From Streptomyces celluloflavus (GTDB lineage: Bacteria; Actinomycetota; Actinomycetes; Streptomycetales; Streptomycetaceae), in the NCBI GenBank assembly GCA_000720995.1, contig JOEL01000035.1, positions 1-64,000 on the forward strand: a stretch of 64,000 bases of DNA. The letters are read 5' to 3'. The position numbers were made by a program, and so were the translations under genes. Position 1 is the stretch's first letter, and each line of letters opens with the position of its first letter. Positions 56,841-64,000 of this stretch are shown one piece after another. The notes under the pieces were generated by a model, which was not told the DNA's origin, did not search any database, and saw only the letters and a program-made list of their open reading frames with translations.

Positions 56841-56861
56841 GCGTTTCACACTGTGAGACGC
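56841..56861. promoter_or_regulatory. NdgR operator candidate between leuC and ndgR
   Basis: A 21-bp palindrome with arms GCGTTTCACA and TGTGAGACGC around a central C; nine of ten pairs match. It ends 12 nt before the ndgR ATG and 140 nt before leuC. IclR-type regulators bind such sites, and NdgR control of leuCD is known in Streptomyces. Confidence 0.75.
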
Positions 56862-56873
56862 GAGTATCGTTGC

Positions 56874-57590
56874 ATGGACAACTCTAGCGGCGTCGGCGTT
56901 CTCGACAAGGCGGCTCTCGTATTGAGCGCTCTGGAGTCCGGTCCGGCCACCCTCGCCGGGCTGGTCGCGGCGACCGGGCTCGCACGACCCACGGCCCACC
57001 GGCTGGCCGTGGCTCTGGAACACCACCGGATGGTGGCGAGGGACATGCAGGGCCGGTTCATCCTGGGCCCCCGGCTCTCCGAGCTCGCGGCGGCGGCCGG
57101 CGAGGACCGCCTGCTGGCGACGGCGGGGCCGGTGCTCGCGCATCTGCGCGATGTGACGGGCGAGAGCGCCCAGCTCTATCGCCGGCAGGGCGATATGCGG
57201 ATCTGTGTGGCCGCGGCGGAGCGGCTGTCCGGTCTGCGGGACACCGTCCCGGTCGGCTCCACGCTCCCCATGAAGGCGGGCTCCGCCGCGCAGATCCTGA
57301 TGGCCTGGGAAGAGCCGGAGCGGCTGCACCGCGGGCTCCAGGGCGCGCGCTTCACGGCCACCGCACTGTCCGGCGTCCGGCGCCGCGGCTGGGCCCAGTC
57401 GATCGGCGAGCGGGAGCCGGGCGTCGCCTCCGTCTCCGCGCCCGTACGCGGCCCCTCGAACCGCGTCGTGGCCTCCGTCTCGGTCTCCGGCCCGATCGAG
57501 CGGCTGACCCGGCACCCGGGCCGGATGCACGCCCAGGCGGTCATCGACGCGGCCGCCCGCCTGTCCGAGGGCCTGCGCCGCAACGGCTGA
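56874..57590 (+). CDS. ndgR: IclR-family regulator NdgR
   Basis: A 238-residue regulator of amino-acid (leucine, methionine) metabolism and antibiotic production. The N-terminal winged helix (LAGLVAATGLARPTAHRLAV) is followed by the IclR effector domain (GDMRICVAAAERLSGLRDTV, VGSTLPMKAGSAAQILMAW). ATG 56874 gives the known start MDNSSGVGVLDKAALVLSAL. The operator-like site immediately upstream suggests autoregulation. Confidence 0.95.
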   Translation: MDNSSGVGVLDKAALVLSALESGPATLAGLVAATGLARPTAHRLAVALEHHRMVARDMQGRFILGPRLSELAAAAGEDRLLATAGPVLAHLRDVTGESAQLYRRQGDMRICVAAAERLSGLRDTVPVGSTLPMKAGSAAQILMAWEEPERLHRGLQGARFTATALSGVRRRGWAQSIGEREPGVASVSAPVRGPSNRVVASVSVSGPIERLTRHPGRMHAQAVIDAAARLSEGLRRNG

Positions 57591-57799
57591 GACCACCGCG
57601 GCCTGTCCTGCGGTCCCACCCGGGCCCGCCGGACAGGCCGCCGCTCGCGGCGCGCCAACTCCCGTCACCGGGACGGCGGATCACCTTGTCGCAGACCCGG
57701 AAAACGCCGAACTCGCCCCGTATGCAAGGCAGATGACGGCTGGCCGACGGCATACGCAACCGCCATCCCGCCACACGGCCGCTTTTCCCACCACACGAA

Positions 57800-57827
57800 A
57801 AAGGCCCCTGCCGAAGCAGGAGCCTTT
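57800..57827 (-). terminator. Rho-independent terminator of the tRNA cluster
   Basis: A 12-nt stem with one mismatch (57800-57811 with 57816-57827), a 4-nt loop and a run of T on the minus strand after it. It lies 12 nt beyond the last tRNA-Glu. Confidence 0.8.
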
Positions 57828-57838
57828 GTTTATCGATG

Positions 57839-57911
57839 TACCCCCGACCGGATTCGAACCGGCGCTACCGCCTTGAGAGGGCGGCGTGCTAGGCCGCTAC
57901 ACAACGGGGGC
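57839..57911 (-). tRNA. tRNA-Glu (CTC)
   Basis: A 73-nt cloverleaf on the minus strand starting GCCCCCGTTGTGTAGC. The anticodon is CTC in the loop CCCTCTCAAGG. The T-arm GGTTCGAATCC is intact. The CCA end is not encoded. It is identical to the copies at 58043 and 58179. Confidence 0.97.
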
Positions 57912-57954
57912 CTGTTTTCTTGCAGTTGAACCATGCCATTAAAGACACTCTGCG

Positions 57955-58026
57955 CTGGGCTACCAGGACTCGAACCTAGACTAACGGAACCAGAAACCGT
58001 CGTGCTGCCAATTACACCATAGCCCA
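57955..58026 (-). tRNA. tRNA-Gln (CTG)
   Basis: A 72-nt cloverleaf starting TGGGCTATGGTGTAATT. The anticodon CTG lies in TTTCTGGTT. The discriminator base is G and no CCA is encoded. It is identical to the copy at 58301. Confidence 0.97.
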
Positions 58027-58042
58027 TGGTGGTTTAGACCAG

Positions 58043-58115
58043 TACCCCCGACCGGATTCGAACCGGCGCTACCGCCTTGAGAGGGCGGCGTGCTAGGCCG
58101 CTACACAACGGGGGC
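58043..58115 (-). tRNA. tRNA-Glu (CTC)
   Basis: The second of three identical 73-nt tRNA-Glu genes in the cluster. Confidence 0.97.
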
Positions 58116-58178
58116 CCTAGCGATCCTTGCGTCGTCGCATCCGGGAGCGACCCGAAGGAAACGGAGAGAAAGGATCTG

Positions 58179-58251
58179 TACCCCCGACCGGATTCGAACC
58201 GGCGCTACCGCCTTGAGAGGGCGGCGTGCTAGGCCGCTACACAACGGGGGC
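58179..58251 (-). tRNA. tRNA-Glu (CTC)
   Basis: The third identical tRNA-Glu gene; second in transcription order, after the first tRNA-Gln. Confidence 0.97.
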
Positions 58252-58300
58252 CTGATACTGCGATCAAGAAATCTTCACCATGAGTGAAGAAGACTTCTTG

Positions 58301-58372
58301 CTGGGCTACCAGGACTCGAACCTAGACTAACGGAACCAGAAACCGTCGTGCTGCCAATTACACCATAGCCCA
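58301..58372 (-). tRNA. tRNA-Gln (CTG)
   Basis: First tRNA in transcription order on the minus strand, and identical to the tRNA-Gln at 57955. A short terminator hairpin lies just upstream. Confidence 0.97.
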
Positions 58373-58381
58373 CCAAAACTC

Positions 58382-58399
58382 AACCCCCGGTAGGGGGTT
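58382..58399 (-). terminator. Short hairpin upstream of the tRNA cluster
   Basis: A 7-bp stem AACCCCC/GGGGGTT with a 4-nt loop lies between gltX and the first tRNA-Gln. Apart from this and the gltX terminator, the 486-base gap 58373-58858 holds no supported gene. Confidence 0.5.
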
Positions 58400-58808
58400 T
58401 GTTTGGCTTGCGCTTTCCGGCCGGACCTCTCGGCCCTCTCGGGCGGCGCAGGAAGAACATTACCTGATCGTGGACGGGGCTCCAAAACGGGTATTGCCGC
58501 CCCGGCCAGGGCCGGATCCCGGCGGCGCCGGACGCCGGTTCCGGCGTCGTACGAGGCGACTCCGGCGGCCGTCAGGACGGTTGTGGCACCGTCCCGCCCG
58601 CCCTGGCCTGCGACGGGAGCCGGGCGGGGCGCCGGGGCATGTACGGCCCTCGCGGCACCCCTGGGCCCGGGGCCCCCGCTCGACGTGAAGGCGCAGGCCG
58701 GGCCGGGGCTCCCGGCGCGGGCGCGGCAGCCGTCCGAGGGTCTCGTCAGGGCCTCTGAGGCCGTCGGGCCGGTATGCGGCGGCCGCTGTCCGGATGGCGG
58801 TACGCGAA

Positions 58809-58842
58809 GGGCCCGGAAGCCGGTCGGTCGGCTTCCGGGCCC
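58809..58842 (-). terminator. Terminator of gltX
   Basis: A perfect 14-bp stem (58809-58822 with 58829-58842) and a 6-nt loop, 17 nt after the gltX stop. Confidence 0.8.
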
Positions 58843-58858
58843 GTTACGGGTTCGCCTG

Positions 58859-60340
58859 TCAGCCGGCCAGCTTGGCCAGGGCCGCGTCGATGCGGGACAG
58901 GGTGCGGTCCCGGCCGAGGATCTCCAGGGACTCGAAGAGCGGCAGGCCGACCGTGCGGCCGGTGACGGCCACGCGGACCGGGGCCTGGGCCTTGCCGAGC
59001 TTGAGGCCGTGCTCCTCGCCGGCGGCCAGGACGGCCTCCTTGAGGGCCTCGGGGCTGGACCAGTCGGCGTCGGCGAGCTTGCCGCGGGCCGTGCGCAGGA
59101 GGGCGTCGGAGCCTTCCTTCATGGCCTTGCTCCAGGACGCCTCGTCCGCCACCGGGGTGTCGAGGAAGAGGAAGTCGACGTTGTCGGTGATGTCGGAGAG
59201 GACCGTGACGCGGGTCTGCGCGTACGGAGCGATGGCCTCGAACGCGGCGCGGTCGAACGCCTCGGGCGCCCAGGGGGCGTGCGGCGCGTTCAGCCAGGGC
59301 TCGCAGGCGGCGATGAAGTCCTTGACCTCCAGCTGGCGCAGATGCGTGGCGTTGATGGCCTCGCACTTCTTGAGGTCGAAGCGCGCCGGGTTGGCGTTGA
59401 CGTCCGCGATGTCGAAGGCGGCGACCATCTCGTCCATGGAGAAGATGTCGCGGTCCTCGGCGAGCGACCAGCCCAGCAGGGAGAGGTAGTTGAGCAGGCC
59501 CGCGGGGAGGAAGCCGCGCTCGCGGTAGAGGTTGAGGGACGCCTGCGGGTCGCGCTTGGAGAGCTTCTTGTTGCCCTCCCCCATGACGTACGGCAGGTGA
59601 CCGAAGGCCGGGATGGTGCCGTTGCCGACGCCGATGTCGGCCAGCGCCCGGTAGAGGGCGACCTGACGCGGGGTGGAGGAGAGCAGGTCCTCGCCGCGCA
59701 GGACGTGGGTGATCTCCATCAGGGCGTCGTCGACGGGGTTGACGAGGGTGTAGAGGGGCGCGCCGTTGGCCCGGACGATGCCGTAGTCCGGGACGTTCTC
59801 CGGGGTGAAGGTCAGCTCGCCGCGCACCAGGTCGGTGAAGGTGACCGGCTCGTCGGGCATCCGGAAGCGGACGATGGAGGTGCGGCCCTCGGCCTCGTAC
59901 GCGGCCTTCTGCTCGGGGGTCACCGTGCGGCACTTGCCGTCGTAGCCGGAGGGCTTGCCGGCCTTGCGGGCGGCGTCGCGGCGGGCGTCCAGCTCTTCGG
60001 TGGTGCAGTAGCAGCGGTACGCGTGACCGGCGGCGAGGAGCTTTTCGGCGACGTCCTTGTAGAGGTCCATCCGCTGGGACTGGCGGTAGGGCGCGTGCGG
60101 GCCGCCGACCTCGGGGCCCTCGTCCCAGTCGAAGCCCAGCCAGCGCATGGAGTCCAGCAGCTGCTGGTAGGACTCCTCGGAGTCACGGGCCGCGTCGGTG
60201 TCCTCGATACGGAAGACCAGGGTGCCCTTGTGGTGCCGGGCGAAGGCCCAGTTGAACAGGGCGGTACGGACCAGGCCCACATGGGGGTTGCCGGTCGGGG
60301 AGGGACAGAAACGGACGCGGACGGGGGTCGCGTTAGCCAC
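58859..60340 (-). CDS. gltX: Glutamyl-tRNA synthetase
   Basis: A 493-residue class I synthetase. The HIGH-like motif is in [19 protein letters not shown], and the KMSKS-like motif is [12 protein letters not shown] (about residue 257). A zinc-type Cys region ([10 protein letters not shown]) is present. In Streptomyces this enzyme is expected to be non-discriminating, also charging tRNA-Gln with Glu for later amidation by GatCAB. GTG 60340 overlaps the upstream gene's stop by 8 nt. The tRNA-Glu/Gln cluster lies just downstream. Confidence 0.97.
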   Translation of the reverse strand: MANATPVRVRFCPSPTGNPHVGLVRTALFNWAFARHHKGTLVFRIEDTDAARDSEESYQQLLDSMRWLGFDWDEGPEVGGPHAPYRQSQRMDLYKDVAEKLLAAGHAYRCYCTTEELDARRDAARKAGKPSGYDGKCRTVTPEQKAAYEAEGRTSIVRFRMPDEPVTFTDLVRGELTFTPENVPDYGIVRANGAPLYTLVNPVDDALMEITHVLRGEDLLSSTPRQVALYRALADIGVGNGTIPAFGHLPYVMGEGNKKLSKRDPQASLNLYRERGFLPAGLLNYLSLLGWSLAEDRDIFSMDEMVAAFDIADVNANPARFDLKKCEAINATHLRQLEVKDFIAACEPWLNAPHAPWAPEAFDRAAFEAIAPYAQTRVTVLSDITDNVDFLFLDTPVADEASWSKAMKEGSDALLRTARGKLADADWSSPEALKEAVLAAGEEHGLKLGKAQAPVRVAVTGRTVGLPLFESLEILGRDRTLSRIDAALAKLAG

Positions 60341-61106
60341 GCTTGATCACCTTGTTGGTGAGAGTGCCGATGCCTTCGATGGTGACGGCGACCTCGTCGC
60401 CGACGTTGAGCGGGCCGACCCCGGCCGGGGTGCCCGTGAGGACGACGTCGCCGGGGAGCAGCGTCATCGCCTCGGTGATGTGCACGATGAGGTCCTCGAC
60501 GGGGCGGATCATCTCGCTGGTGCGGCCGAGCTGGCGCTGTTCGCCGTTGACGGTGCACTGGATGGCGAGGCCCTCGGCGATCGCCGCCGGGTCCAGGCCG
60601 GTCTCGACCCAGGGTCCGAGCGGGCAGGAGGAGTCGAAGCCCTTGGCCCGCGCCCACTGCTTCTCGCGCTGCTGGACGTCGCGCGCGGTGATGTCGTTGG
60701 CGCAGGTGTAGCCGAGGATGACGTCCTTGACGCGGTCGCGGGGCACCTCGCGGCACATCCGGCCGATGACGACGGCGAGCTCCGCTTCGTGGTGCACCTC
60801 CTGGGAGAAGGAGGGGTACACCACGGGGTCGCCGGGGCCGATCACGGAGGTGGACGGCTTGAAGAAGGTGACCGGCACGTCGGGGACGGCGTTGCCCAGC
60901 TCGGCGGCGTGTTCGGCGTAGTTGCGGCCGATCGCCACGACCTTGTTGGGCAGCACCGGCGGCAGCAGGCGGACCTTGTCGAGGGGGACCTTGTGGCCCG
61001 AGCGCTCGAATTCCGCGAAGGGGTGTCCCTTGATGACGTCGAGTTCGTCGCCTTCGAGGACACCGAAGCCGACGTTGCCGTCGATGGAGAATCTGGCGAT
61101 GCGCAC
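60333..61106 (-). CDS. Fumarylacetoacetate hydrolase family protein
   Basis: A 257-residue FAH-superfamily enzyme. [30 protein letters not shown] (metal ligands) and [15 protein letters not shown], with the closing [15 protein letters not shown], are typical of 2-hydroxyhepta-dienoate isomerase/acylpyruvase-like members. The substrate is not known. GTG 61106 gives the common [10 protein letters not shown] start; GTG 61133 is an alternative. It is translationally coupled to gltX. Confidence 0.92.
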   Translation of the reverse strand: MRIARFSIDGNVGFGVLEGDELDVIKGHPFAEFERSGHKVPLDKVRLLPPVLPNKVVAIGRNYAEHAAELGNAVPDVPVTFFKPSTSVIGPGDPVVYPSFSQEVHHEAELAVVIGRMCREVPRDRVKDVILGYTCANDITARDVQQREKQWARAKGFDSSCPLGPWVETGLDPAAIAEGLAIQCTVNGEQRQLGRTSEMIRPVEDLIVHITEAMTLLPGDVVLTGTPAGVGPLNVGDEVAVTIEGIGTLTNKVIKRG

Positions 61107-61188
61107 GGGTTGCCGCTGCCCCTCATTGATCACTGGCCGGAGTTGACACTCCAGGCTATCGCGGGGGCGCGGCGGATCCGTTGCGGAA

Positions 61189-61380
61189 TTACGCCGGAAT
61201 GTCCTGCTCGGGGGCCTTCATCAGGACCGTGCGGCGGGGGTTCGCGGTCTGGGTGGGCAGCTCGACGGGGTACTCCGGCACCTCGGCCGGCGCGGCGCCG
61301 AGCTCGTCGGCGTCCTTGAGGTGCGCCAGAGTGGTGCGCCGCGGGTTGGCTATGTTGCGGAACATCATCGTGGTCTTCAC
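61189..61380 (-). CDS. 63-residue protein with duplicated ANPRRTxL motif
   Basis: A small protein of unknown function (MKTTMMFRNIANPRRTTLAH, then LKDADELGAAPAEVPEYPVE and TQTANPRRTVLMKAP). The block ANPRRT[T/V]L occurs twice, about 37 residues apart. There is no signal peptide, membrane segment or known precursor-peptide leader that I recognise. Codon bias supports coding. It could be a regulatory or modified peptide, but this is speculation. The ATG is at 61380. Confidence 0.65.
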   Translation of the reverse strand: MKTTMMFRNIANPRRTTLAHLKDADELGAAPAEVPEYPVELPTQTANPRRTVLMKAPEQDIPA

Positions 61381-61985
61381 TGCTTCACGCCTCGCGAGGT
61401 GATGGGGAAATGGGTGGACGGGGTGCCGGAAAAAAGAGGCGCCCTTGTCGTTCGGGGCGACTCTGTAAAGCGTCAGGCTAAGCGCGCTATTCCCTGCGAT
61501 GCGGTGGGGAAGTCGGCGATCTGCTTGTGAGTTTCCTCACGAACTGTGTGGCAAATGCCACATTTCCCATGATCAATATCCGTGGATGAAACGGACATTG
61601 ACGGATTGAAGCGCATGTTCCGCTCCCGATCACCGCACCTGGGACAGCGGGCGAACGCGGGCGACTCGCGGGCATAAGTCCGTTATCGGGAATGGCGTCC
61701 TCTACGTGTCGTGACACCGTCCGCACATTGCGTCACCCATGTCACAGAGGGCGAGTCCGCCCTTGTTGGAGATCCGGCACTGTGCTGGAATTCCACGGAC
61801 CGCCGCACGTTTCAGCCGGCGCGCAGGGCGCAGACAGCGCCGCGCGGTGGTGCCGCTCTCTCGGCCAGAGAGGGCAGCCCGCCGGTCACTCACGACCGCC
61901 AAGGGGGGACTTGCGGTCCCCTAAGACTCGACACCGTCCCGGCCGTTAGCGCGGCGGGACGCCTGGTCCAGAGGTTGCGACGCTA
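61381..61985. other. Long divergent promoter region before the cvnA-like gene
   Basis: 605 bases with no supported gene. It includes an AT-richer part (about 61500-61600) with GTGAG-n4-CTCAC (61527-61540) and the palindrome described separately. It probably holds promoters for the 63-residue protein and the conservon. Confidence 0.5.
61547..61562. promoter_or_regulatory. 16-bp perfect palindrome
   Basis: TGTGGCA-AA-TGCCACA lies 167 nt upstream of the 63-residue gene and 424 nt upstream of the cvnA-like gene. The form suits a dimeric regulator. Confidence 0.5.
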
Positions 61986-64000
61986 GTGCAGGGACGTTTC
62001 AAGAGGGATGGCAATGGGTCTCCCCAGGCCCGCAAGGGTCGAGGGGAAGCTGCGGCGGACCCGGAGCTGCGTGGCGGGACCGACCACGCCTCCCCGCCCC
62101 CGCGCGCCCAGGGCAACGGCCCGGCGGGCGGCGGCGCGCCGTCCGACCGGGACGGCCAGGCGCCGGGCGGTGACGCCCCGGACGGCGGCAAGACCGAGGC
62201 GCCGAAGGGCTCCGGCGGCTCCGGATCGCGAATATCGCTGCGCAACATGCGCATCAGCACCCGCCTGGTCTCCCTGCTCGCGCTGCCCGTCATCGCCGCG
62301 ACCTCACTGGGCGCACTGCGCATCGAGTACTCGCTGGACAACATCGACCAGCTCGACAAGATGCAGCTGCTCACCGAGATGACGCAGCGGGCGACCGCGC
62401 TCGCCGACGCGCTCCAGGCGGAGCGCGACCGGTCGGCCGGTCCGCTCGCCGGCTCCGGTGACACCAAGGACGACACCAACGTCGTCGCCCCGCGCCAGGC
62501 CACCGACAACGCCCGCGACGCCTTCAACAAGGCCACCACGAACATCCAGGGCGACAACGCCACGATGGTCGGTGTCCGCGCGACCGTCCTGGAGATCGGG
62601 CGCCAGCTCAACACCCTCAACGAGATCCGCGGCACCGCCTACACGGACGCCGGCAACCTCTCGCAGACGGTCAACGGCTACAACCAGCTGATCACCTCGC
62701 TGCTCTCGCTCTCCCAGGACATGGCGCAGGCGACCAGCAACCCGGAGATGATCCAGAGCACCCGTGCGCTGGCGGCGTTCTCCTCCGCCAAGGAATACGC
62801 GTCGATGCAGCGCGCCCTGATCAGCGCCGGTCTCGCGCACAAGGGCGGCGCCGAGCTCTCCGCCAACGACCGGCTCGCCGGCCGTACCGCCGAGAACGAC
62901 GAGAAGGCCGCCCGGGAGCGCTTCTCGCAGATCTACACCAACAACGCCAGCGCGCTGACCCGCGGTCTGGACGGCACGGACAACCAGATCAAGTCGGCGG
63001 TCGCCTTCACGCACCGCGCCTTCGCGACCGACAGCGGTATCCGCAGCCAGGACTACAAGTACCTCGACTGGTACGACACCGACTCCGTCAAGATCGACGA
63101 GATGTCGCGTATCGAGACGTCGCTGCTCAGCGAGATGCAGCAGACCTCCCGCGAGCTGCGCAACGACGCCACGCAGGACGCGATCATCAACGGTGCGGTG
63201 GTCCTGCTCGTCCTCGGTGTCTCGCTGGTCGGCGCGTTCGTCGTGGCCCGCTCCATGGTGCTCTCGCTGCGCCGCCTCCAGAGCACCGCGCAGCGGGTCG
63301 CCCAGGAGCGGCTGCCCGAGCTGGTCAAGCAGCTGTCCGAGGCCGACCCGCAGGACGTGGACACCTCCGTCGAGTCGGTCGGTGTGCACAGCCGGGACGA
63401 GATCGGCAAGGTGGCCGCGGCCTTCGACGACGTGCACCGCGAGGCCGTCCGGCTGGCGTCCGAGCAGGCGCTGCTGCGGGGCAACGTCAACGCGATGTTC
63501 ACCAACCTCTCGCGCCGCAGCCAGGGTCTGATCCAGCGGCAGCTGTCGCTGATCTCCGAGCTGGAGGCCCGCGAGGCCGACCCGGACCAGCTGTCCTCCC
63601 TCTTCAAGCTCGACCACCTCGCCACCCGTATGCGCCGTAACGGTGAGAACCTCCTCGTCCTCGCGGGCGAGGAGCCGGGCCGCCGGTGGACGCGGCCGGT
63701 GCCGCTGGTCGACGTGTTGCGCGCGGCCGCCTCCGAGGTGGAGCAGTACGAGCGGATCGAGCTCAGCTCCGTACCGCAGACCGAGGTCGCGGGCCGGGTC
63801 GTCAACGACCTCGTCCACCTCCTCGCGGAGCTGCTGGAGAACGCCACCTCGTTCTCCTCACCGCAGACCAAGGTCAAGGTGACCGGTCACGCGCTGCCCG
63901 ACGGGCGGGTGCTGGTCGAGATCCACGACACCGGTATCGGACTCTCGCCCGAGGACCTGTCGGCGATCAACGAGCGGCTCGCCAGCCCGCCGACCGTGGA
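61986..64000 (+). CDS. cvnA: CvnA-type sensor histidine kinase (conservon), 5' part
   Basis: A partial gene running off the right edge (671 codons seen). GTG 61986 follows AGAGG at 11-nt spacing. A disordered Gly/Pro/Asp-rich N-terminus of about 85 residues is followed by a membrane segment (about 93-111), a long extracellular nitrate/NIT-like helical sensor and a second membrane segment (about 399-420). A HAMP domain and then the kinase region (KLDHLATRMRRNGENLLVLA) follow, with the ATPase N-box NDLVHLLAELLENATSFSS (about 607) and HDTGIGLSPEDL. In Streptomyces such kinases head four-gene conservons with CvnB-D acting as a G-protein-like system; those genes would lie beyond the window. Confidence 0.92.
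   Translation, partial: MQGRFKRDGNGSPQARKGRGEAAADPELRGGTDHASPPPRAQGNGPAGGGAPSDRDGQAPGGDAPDGGKTEAPKGSGGSGSRISLRNMRISTRLVSLLALPVIAATSLGALRIEYSLDNIDQLDKMQLLTEMTQRATALADALQAERDRSAGPLAGSGDTKDDTNVVAPRQATDNARDAFNKATTNIQGDNATMVGVRATVLEIGRQLNTLNEIRGTAYTDAGNLSQTVNGYNQLITSLLSLSQDMAQATSNPEMIQSTRALAAFSSAKEYASMQRALISAGLAHKGGAELSANDRLAGRTAENDEKAARERFSQIYTNNASALTRGLDGTDNQIKSAVAFTHRAFATDSGIRSQDYKYLDWYDTDSVKIDEMSRIETSLLSEMQQTSRELRNDATQDAIINGAVVLLVLGVSLVGAFVVARSMVLSLRRLQSTAQRVAQERLPELVKQLSEADPQDVDTSVESVGVHSRDEIGKVAAAFDDVHREAVRLASEQALLRGNVNAMFTNLSRRSQGLIQRQLSLISELEAREADPDQLSSLFKLDHLATRMRRNGENLLVLAGEEPGRRWTRPVPLVDVLRAAASEVEQYERIELSSVPQTEVAGRVVNDLVHLLAELLENATSFSSPQTKVKVTGHALPDGRVLVEIHDTGIGLSPEDLSAINERLASPPTV

Noticed and set aside
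57839..58372. tRNA cluster as an attachment site for an integrated element
   Set aside because: No integrase, excisionase or flanking direct repeat is seen; neighbours are core genes.

Overview
The window is a high-GC chromosomal core segment of a Streptomyces (or very close actinomycete). The evidence is the strong GC bias at third codon positions, frequent GTG and TTG starts, a tandem of four type I signal peptidases, NsdA, a HU protein with a lysine-rich tail (HupS), NdgR, and a conservon-type sensor kinase. Gene order agrees with what I remember of the Streptomyces coelicolor SCO5544-SCO5603 region. Species cannot be named from the sequence alone.

Layout. (1) 1-9.7 kb, minus strand: a comM/yifB AAA+ gene, yraN, DUF2469, a Nudix hydrolase, sipZ-Y-X-W, then rplS-trmD-rimM-khpA-rpsP (ribosome and tRNA maturation). 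The left edge holds an inverted partial copy of the comM 3' end. (2) 9.8-18.4 kb: a SprT-like metalloprotein, a methyltransferase, ffh (SRP), and the nitrogen block amtB-glnK-glnD with a convincing GlnR box. (3) 18.7-27.5 kb: nsdA, a Prim-Pol fragment, ftsY (SRP receptor), and a small accessory block (cytosine permease-like transporter, LLM flavin oxidoreductase, cupin protein, GlxA/AraC regulator). (4) 27.5-41 kb: glcP glucose permease, smc with an unusual low-complexity insert in its hinge, acyP, a secreted CAP-domain protein, mutM-rnc-rpmF-DUF177, a SepIVA/DivIVA-like coiled-coil protein, coaD and rsmD. (5) 40.8-54.5 kb: recG interrupted by an intein, a DAK/FakA-like kinase, rpmB, thiD-thiL, a stand-alone Lrp ligand-binding domain, a DUF3515 lipoprotein, ddl, gpsA, plsC, cofC/fbiD, a small CSD-like protein and hupS. 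(6) 54.6-64 kb: leuC-leuD divergent from ndgR around an operator-like palindrome, five tRNA genes (Gln-Glu-Glu-Gln-Glu), gltX with a fumarylacetoacetate-hydrolase-family gene, an unusual 63-residue protein with a duplicated motif, and the start of a CvnA-type histidine kinase running off the right edge.

Most genes are housekeeping, and many sit in translationally coupled operons with 1-8 nt overlaps. Functional neighbourhoods are clear: SRP (ffh, ftsY) with secretion (sip genes), nitrogen sensing (amtB, glnK, glnD), ribosome and RNA maturation, chromosome organisation (smc, hupS), and glutamyl-tRNA supply (tRNA-Glu/Gln beside gltX).

The most noteworthy discovery is a 326-residue intein inserted between Lys and Thr of the RecG Walker A motif. 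It has Ala at position 1, carries the Trp/Cys/Thr signature of class 3 inteins, and has a shrunken LAGLIDADG endonuclease region that has lost both catalytic aspartates. Also notable are the roughly 150-residue Gly/Ala/Val-rich insert in the SMC hinge, an 81-bp inverted repeat of the comM 3' end, a perfect 21-bp hairpin directly after the RNase III gene, and clustered half-sites upstream of glcP.
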